A stretch of DNA of 64,000 nucleotides from Acanthosoma haemorrhoidale (taxonomy: Eukaryota; Arthropoda; Insecta; Hemiptera; Acanthosomatidae). Positions 29,701 through 38,700 of the stretch are shown here, in pieces. Position numbers and translations under genes: made by a program. Every line of letters begins with the position of its first letter. The stretch's first letter is position 1. The notes under the pieces are model-generated. The model made no database searches, had not been told where the DNA came from, and was given only the letters and a program-made list of their open reading frames with translations. The stretch covers positions 112,893,139 through 112,957,138 of the forward strand of contig OV884011.1 in NCBI GenBank assembly GCA_930367205.1, written 5' to 3'.

Positions 29701-32700
29701 GTCTACTGTAAAGACACTCGTGGACTGATGGGCCAATTTGGTGTACAATATGACCCTAATCATTGGCATCAATTCTTAGGCACGTCAAAGAGGAGTCCAA
29801 AAGCTGTTTTGTTGCACAATAGCAATACATATGCTTCAGTTAGTTATTCAGTACATTTAAAAGAAACACGACAATTTTGTATTACTTCTCAAAAGAATTT
29901 GTTATAATAAGCATAAATGGTTGGTAAGGGGAGACTTGAAAGTACTCGCCATGGTCTTACGTCAACAGTCAGGCTACACAAAGTTTCCATGTTTTTCTTG
30001 TTTATCGGATAGTCTTGATAAAAAGTCCCACTGGAATAAACCTTTTTGTTTTATGCCTATCCCCAAAAGCTCTGTTGCCAGCAGAAAAAAATGTTATTAG
30101 GGAAAGTTTGGTCCCTTCTGACAAAATCTTACTACCTCCTCTACACATAAAAGGGATGATAGAGCAGTTCATGAAATCTCTCAATAAAGAAGGTGAATGT
30201 TTCAAGTACGTATGTTTCAGAATTTTTGGTTTAAGTGATGCCTGGCTAAAAGAAGGAATCTTTGTTGGCCCAGACATCAGAAAACTTTTTCCAGATGCAC
30301 ATTTCACCCAGACCATGAATAAGAATGAGAAGGAACATGGAACGTGTTCCAAGAGGTTGTTGAAGTTCCTTGGTAACATGAAGGAGCCCAACTACAGAGT
30401 ATAGTGGAACACATGTTGAAGGTTTTTAAACACAAGGTTGCAACTTGAATTTGAAGATTCACTTCTTTCATTCATATGTGAACTATTTTCTGGAAAACTT
30501 AAGGAACGTTAGTTAAGAACTAGGGAAAAGGTTCCACCAGGACATCAAGAAGATGGAACAAAGGTATCATGGAAAGTGAAAAGTGAATATGATGGCCTGA
30601 AGAGTCACATACCCACCCAGAAGTGCACATGAAGAAGTTTTCATAAAATAAAAATAAATAAAATTAAATACATATAATTTTTGACTTGTGCAAAGTTATA
30701 TCTATACAGATTAATGTAAAATATTTATAGTAATATATTTATGTAATGAATAAAACCTATCGGTTGATTTTGTTTTCCTTAATCATCATTTTTGGTTTCA
30801 ACGCACCAAAAAACATAAAGATCAGCAGATATTATTAAATCAAATTTCCAAAAGTTTCTTTTTGTAGACCTATGTTATTAATATAAAGGGTTGGCCAAAA
30901 AGTCTGTTCGGTCTTTTAAGCGAAAATAAGACCACTTTTAAACACAAAGCGATTTATTCAATCAATGATATAATTGCCGTTTTGTTCCAGTATCTTCTGC
31001 CATCTCATGGGCAAATTAATAATTCCATGCTCAAAGAATTTCCTGTCTTTACTGGCAAAAAAATTGTCCAAGTGGATTTTTACATCTTCTTCAGAGTTGA
31101 AGGTCTGTCCATTCAATGAATTTTGAAGAGACCAAAACAGGTTAACCTTCTTTGAGTGAAGTCCTGCTTTGGGGGTTGTTTGTGGTAATTTTCCGCGTTT
31201 CCCCCATGAGTGTTTGCGCTCCACATTGTTATAGACGATCCACTTTTTGTCTCCTGTCATTATTCTCTTCAAAAAAGGATCGTTTTCTTCACATTTCTGC
31301 ATCAAATCACAGATGGAAATCCTTTGGGCGAGGTTAGCCTCACTAAGTTGATGGGGAACCCAAACATCGAGCCTGCTCACGTAGCCAAGTTGATGCAGAT
31401 GGTTTCCAACACTCGATTTTGATATTTTGAGGATAACTGTGATCTCCCTAGTTGTATAACGGAGATCGGTGTCGACTAATTCCTTCACTTTGTAGCTGTT
31501 AATCTCAGTTGGCTGGCCAGAGCGAGGTGTGTCTTGAACCGAAAAATTTCCCGATCGAAATCTTGAAAACCACTTCTGGCACACACGTTCTGTGACAGCA
31601 TCTTCTCCGTATACAGCCCATATCTTTCTGCAAGTTTCCGCTGCTTTCTTGCCTTTTTTAAAATAAAAAAGCATGAGGTGTCGATAATGTTCGTTTTGGT
31701 TTTCCATTTTTAGGATGATCCTAAACACACAAAATACAATCAGTCTCGTCGGAATTTTGCATCAAACTACGTTGAAGTGTCTAGTATCTGATGAGAGCGC
31801 ACTCCCAAGGGACGGACTGAAGTTAGCTACATATTAGACTGCTTGAAGTTTCGTGACGACAAAAACCGAACGGACTTTTTGGCCAACCTCATATAATGTT
31901 GAGTAAATTATTATTTATCTTTACTATGTATAGTTTGTATGCATAGTCTAGGTAACCATTTTAATACATATTGGTGTATTCAATAAAACATAATTATGAT
32001 ACATTTATATTTTATTACGGATTTGTAACTATTTAAATTATTAGTCAAAGAAAAAATATAGTGGCAGACTCAGGACTTCTCCAAAATCCGGTTGGATGCT
32101 CTACCAACTAAACTAGTCCTGCGTGACTGAGTTCCTAGTCAATATGAACCCTCTTTGGCTACACTCCCACAATTACTGGATACGTCGCACCAGTGGTGGA
32201 TGACAGCAGACAGCGGAAAGTTTTAATTAAAGTGCTACATTGTGCCAAAGAGAATTCGTATTGGCAAGGTTCTTTCTCAGTTGTTAGACCCCATCTGACC
32301 AGATATTAGGGAGTTGGTAATTTGGACATATTTTTTATTTAAAAGTATAACTGCCTCTCCACTCGAATTTTCCCTCAAGCTGAAACACGCGTATTATTAA
32401 TTTATTTATTTTAAAATAACACTAGTAATTAATTCTAATAATGAATAAATAGGTTGTTAATCTTAAAAATCAGCTTAATCTCTTTCTGGTAGTGGTACGA
32501 CGAGTCCAGAAGAATTTAGGGAAATGACGGAGTGCTACTAGCGGCTTGTGCTCCACCTCTGTCGCGGGTTGACCCGGTATTGCAGTACCTCCGGAAACGG
32601 CCCATATTTGTTTAGTTTATTGAATCAATTAAATTAGTTAATTGATTCCTGTTTATATTTATATGGGCCGTTCCCGGAGGTACTGCAATACCGGGTCAAC

Positions 32701-35700
32701 CCGCGACAGAGGTGGAGCAAGCCCCTAGCACTCCGTCATTTCCCAAAAATCAGTTTAATCTTCTGGACCCCCGATGGGAGTCGTACCAGAGATTAAGCTG
32801 ATAAGAACAGATACTACACTTTCAATTTCAATTTCAATTTCAATAATAAACAATATCTTATAAAAAGGGAGGTTTCCATCAGGCAATTTATTAAACCAGA
32901 TTAACAATCATTTGCTGAACATATTTGTTTAATAATCCTAATCATAACCATTTCATATCATAGATTGACTGGAACAATTTTTAAGTAAATAAATATTACA
33001 AAATTATTCAACATTCAAAAATTCATAATTATAAACAGCTCGCTCACTTTAACTTCATTTTAACCCACTATCCTATGTATGATTTAATTTAAATTTTTAT
33101 GGTAACTTTGTAAAATACATTTGATAATAGTGCTAAAATTATTTTAAGAAACAATATTATGCATTCAAAAAGTAAAATTCTGTTGACCATTGTTATTTTT
33201 GTTCCCCTGCTTCTCATTCTTTCACAGTATATATACCATGTTTAGATGTAGTTTTATAGAATCCTAAAGTTGTTTACTCCAAATTATATCCTTTTGTGGT
33301 ATGTGATCCCATTGGTGTGTCAATTACTGATAACAGAAAACTAGTATTTATTCTATAGCTTGGTATTGAACCCAGACACCAATATTTTCTTAACCAATCC
33401 TTTTTTTTTTTTTTTAATAGTCTTCTTCAATGGAACTTACCTTTTCAGTTACTGTATAGTTTTCTTATATTTTCAGAGAACTTTTACTTTTTCTATGTAT
33501 ACTTAAATTAAAACAAATTATTATATAATTCAAATTCTATTGATCACTTACAAAAATATTTTTGTTTTGGTCAAACATTTCAATCATTTTTGGTGGGATG
33601 TTTAATTTATATTTTACTGCAACAAACTGTCATTGCCCATCTACTAATTCATGGATAGTTCGAAAAGACATTGATTCGTTGAAGTGATTACCAATCTTGG
33701 GCTTTTTTAACCATTTGTTGCCTACTAATTGCTCCCTAGTTTTTTCAATCTTGCCCCCCCCCCATAAAAATAAATCTAAAGGTGTTAAATCACACGATCT
33801 AGGGGGCCAATTCTGATCACCAAAACGAGAGAGTACACGACCTGGAAATGTCTCATGCAGTATTTGAATTTTTTCATGGGTTGTATGGCATGTGGCACCA
33901 TCTTGTTGAAACCACATATTGGCCACATCAATATCATCCAATTTTGGCACAAAGAACTGTTTATGACGCCGAATTGATGTTCCTGGATTTTCAACAACAC
34001 TCTCACGCACTGCTTTGATATTGACATTTGAACGGCTTGTTTTTGGACGACCAGTGTGTTTAGTGTCTCCAACTGATCCAGTCTCCCTAAATTTTTCAAT
34101 TACTCTCTTCATAGTAGATGAAGTCAAAACACTATTCCGACCATATTTTGTATGAAATTTTCGAACTGCGGCCGCCAAACTTTCATTATTTTTGAGATAA
34201 TGTTCAGCAATAAAGACACGTTGTTCTATCTTGTAACGCTCCATTTTTACTAACTCTAAACTGTCAGCTGTCAAATTGTTTTTTTTTAGGGTTGCCAGCA
34301 CTTTACTGCACAAATGGTGGAAAATTCTGGGAAACCCTTTACTATGGTACTGATCATAAAATCGTCCAATTGATTTGAAATTTTAGCATATATTCCACTA
34401 CATTGCCACTTTGTTGATTAGTTGTTGGTTTAAAAACATCCTTAATTATGAATTTAATGTTTTTAGTTAGCAGTTTAGGTATTCATAGTTTTTGTCTTTC
34501 AAAAAATTTGTTTCAACCAGAGGAGAGGAGTTATTTATAATTATAATTCACAAAATATCTGTCATCTTGACATCGGTTTTGTTATTTGTATGTGTTACTT
34601 TGTAACATTCAGAAATTATTTTTATTTCATTTGGGAAAAACATTTTCACTTCAATTGTACATTAAATTTTAAGTGATGAAGATGTGCTTTGATAGGAATG
34701 GTACGAGTTCTATTCTTACTTGAGAGAACTACATTCTACTTTTGTCAGACCTGGGGTGTAAATAAATTATTCCCTCTCTGGCTAGAAAAAGATATCGGTA
34801 CCTCCTTTTAAGTAGAAGGGGCTAGTCATTATCATCAGGAAAGTAAGTGACTATGCACCATGTTTGTGACTGGTTAGGTTTTCAAAAATAAGTTTTCTCG
34901 AAAAGGAACTTGGGTCCTTTTGTTCAATATGAAACCCAAAAAATTTTCAACTTAAAAAAAGGGGAAACAATGTCAGCTATAGCACGACTTTGCGGCATGA
35001 ATGAGACTGTTCTAAAATCAGTTCAAAACTCACATCCTTTAGACTCATAATATATACGCAAAAAAAAAGTGTGTTTTACTTAATAATTAGTCAATAATAA
35101 TAATATTGTTTTATTTATTATTCAGTTCCATAAAAAAAATGTTCACTCGGGCCTCCTATATGCAGATTTGTAATGTCCAGTACTTTCAGAGTAATTTTGT
35201 AATGATTAAAACAGACCAAACATACTTTATATCTCGCCTTATTAGATGATGTGGTTCGTTATTATTTAAATTTTAATGTTCTAAATGCATACAGACTGAA
35301 GTTTATATATTTTTGTCACCTTTTTATTAACATTTTGACTTTATTTACCATTAGTCCATCTTCTTATAGATTTTCATTTTCAAATAAGTATAAACTGATA
35401 AATAACTCACCACTGTTGTATACATACCATCACAGAACTATAATTGTAAAATGATGTTTAGTTACCCATTGTTTTAGAATAATTTGAGCATTATTGATGC
35501 AGAGCTTTGATTTTCGTAACTAATCTTTAGGTCTGGCCTTATAATTCAAGATAGTTTTTTTAACCAGGAATCTCCGAACGGGTAAGACAATCATAGGCTT
35601 TTCATATATTTGCCTAAGCTATCTGACTGGGAAACTCAGTATGTTTAGCCCGTAAGTACCTGTTTTACCCGATCGGTGATCAATAGAAAAAACCTTGTAG

Positions 35701-38700
35701 TCTATCTTTGGCCTAGGGTTATATTAAAATTGTACTTGTTTAAAAAAAAGATTGTATGTAATATTTCTTTTTAATTTATTTACTTATATTAAACTTGTTT
35801 ACTACTACAATATTATAGAATAATTTCTTGTAGTCTTATAATTACATTATTTGCCATAATAATAATTAGATTAGTCGTTTTTTACAAAATTTTGTAACAG
35901 TTCTTAGTTCCTTTAAATTTGAAATAAAAATAAAAATTGTTGGTAATTTAGTACAAAAAATTGTTTGTATGATTTGCTTAAAAATAAAAATTTATTTAAA
36001 CAAATAAATGAAGGTTTAATGTTTAGTTCTGTGTTGAATTAGTGAATTACTTTTATTTTATTTTATTTTTATTATATTAAGCTTTGTTGTAAAATACGTA
36101 TACGTAATTTTGAATAAATGCTTCATTATTCCCTTCTACTTATTTTACATACTGCTACATGAAGTATAAAATCTATTGCGTAGAGTAAAAATAATCTTTG
36201 GCAGTATTCTTTCTTCTGATTGATTTTGGGTAACTTGTTGATGGAGAAGTTGATATTTTATAATGTATTTCATTTGTGTGACTGTACTGATGACATTCCA
36301 TCCACATTTGAATTTGGTGAATGCTATTATCGATATATTATTCATTCATACAATTTCTCTCAGTTTTGAATATAAATTCTTTTATTTTATTTTAAATATT
36401 TTTTATTATAATTTATTCTTTTAAATGATATCAGCAACAGTTATTGTGGCTTAAGGCTGCTTCTCAGTGTAATCAAATGAAAATGATTACTATTTTTTTC
36501 TTTCATGTCTAATTAATTAAAAAAACTTTGATCATTTAAAAAAGAAATGTCTTTTCCAGGAAAATCAGAAGTATTTATTTTCATATTTTAATCATCTTTA
36601 CTCAGTGTCCAGAGTATTGGCGGGGAAATGATGGCTTTTGATCATATTAAATTTAATATTTTTAATAAGATTTGAATTGTGGTATTCCAGTAAATTTAGT
36701 ATGATACATTTTCTTTTTATTACAATGTGTTTTGTTTATTACAATTTGGAGTGGATCATCTTAGATCTAGTTGATTTAAACCAAATTTCAAAGTGTTGAA
36801 CTTGTAAATAAAATATTTTGGTAAATAGGTCAAATATTTACAAAATATAAAAAAAAAGGAATACAGCTTTTTTATAAAATTTTCGAGATGGGAAACGTGG
36901 GGCTGGAAAACACTCACACACACTAAACACAAATTGCATGCCAGCGCTTCATTTATGTGTTCTGTTATTTCAATTGTTGACTTTAAGAGTTTGATTTTAG
37001 TTTATTTACTTTTTTTTCAGTTATACATATATTTATATGTTATATAAATATTGTGATATTAATTAAACTATTACAAACTTAAGTTGCATGTAGCCTATTT
37101 TTTTTTAATTAGCAAATAAGCTTTTTTTTAAATGCACTAATATGAGAGTTAAGTTTTTGTGCATGTTCGTCTGTTTGTCTCAGTGTGTCAAAGTCGGTGG
37201 AGAGGAGAATGGAGTCTAAAAATATAGCACGAGACTTTTTCCTATACTCTTTACCACTTCTGTTATGTGAGTGATTATTTTTATTATATATTATTTAAAT
37301 TGATTATTTAATAATTAAAGCGTGTTAATTTTTATTTTATTTTATTTTTATCAACTCAGCTTAATAGAAATATTGATTGAATCACAATTAATTGATATTT
37401 GGAAATTTGTCACTTTAAAATATTTTATTTTAACAAAACTTTAAATAGCATTTTTAGATAACAAAGAACTGTGAAGACAATGTATATAGATATGAATATT
37501 TATTTTTTGTGATTCAGGAGGTATGTGTAGATTCGCATGGGCTTTTTTTCTGATTTAGCGCAAAACATGTTTAATTATTTGTATTCAATTAGCTAAAGCA
37601 TTAAGCATGTTTGAAAAGATTGAAAGTCATTCTAAATATTTATTTGTGAGGATAAAAGCATCGTGCAAAGTTTGAATTAGTTGCTCTTTGCATTATTCTT
37701 TCTTTTGTGTGCGCTTCATACAGTGTTGATGTAATATTAGTTACACACAATTTATTTACACTCTTAACAATAGATTAATTGAAAATGCATATAAGCTTAT
37801 ATACAAATATATAATGTGTGTGTATTGAAATGTAATTATTATATTTTATTATAATATACTCAAGTATCATCTATGTTTATGTATATGTTTATGTATTACT
37901 CAATGTTCTTAAAACAATGGTTTCATCTATATTTTAAGTCCTATTCACTTGGTTTGGTTTCATCACAAAAAATTATTATGAAAAAAATTTTTTATAGGAA
38001 TAAGACATTCTATAATATGTCTTATTGATTCCCAAAAGAAAATAGTCTCACAATTATGCATTCTTGAAAAACTTTAAGGAAAAAAAGTGGGAAAAGAAAA
38101 AAGTACTAATCGAAATCATCCAGGTTTAATCAATTTTGAAAAGTTATATTACAAAGTTGAGTAAACTGTAGTAGAATAATAATTTTGTTAATGAACATTT
38201 ATAATTTTAATATTTTTCTCCTTGTTATCTATGGGCTATTGGGATCTAATGTTTAACATTACAGTACTATTATTTTTTTTGGATGCTTTCCCTCTATTTG
38301 ATCATCTAGTAATGAAAATCTAGTAATAAAAAAAAGTAATGAAATAAGTGCACAGACATTGAAAGTTTTTTATTTTACACCTGTCCTTCGATAAAATACA
38401 CTTTGTTAGTGTTATCTTATCACATCTTAATACAAAATTTTGCCATATAACTTGGTAATATTACCAGTGTTTGCTCGGAAATAAAAATTTTTATTTTCCT
38501 GACATCACAAAATAATATATAATATTTCAAAATTGTTTGCAATTATTATCTGTCAATTTATTATTTGCACATATTTCCAGAAAGTCCTTAAGCTTCTTAA
38601 ATCTGGCCTTGTTGATTCAGAGCTTCATTCTGGTAGCCAAACATAATATTTACACCTTAATTTACATCCGTCTAAGCAGTTTTATCTCAAATTGCGTTTT

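Noticed and set aside
30002..30391. 129-codon minus-strand open frame
   Set aside because: Antisense of the better supported + strand segment with LPPLHIKGMIEQFMKSL.
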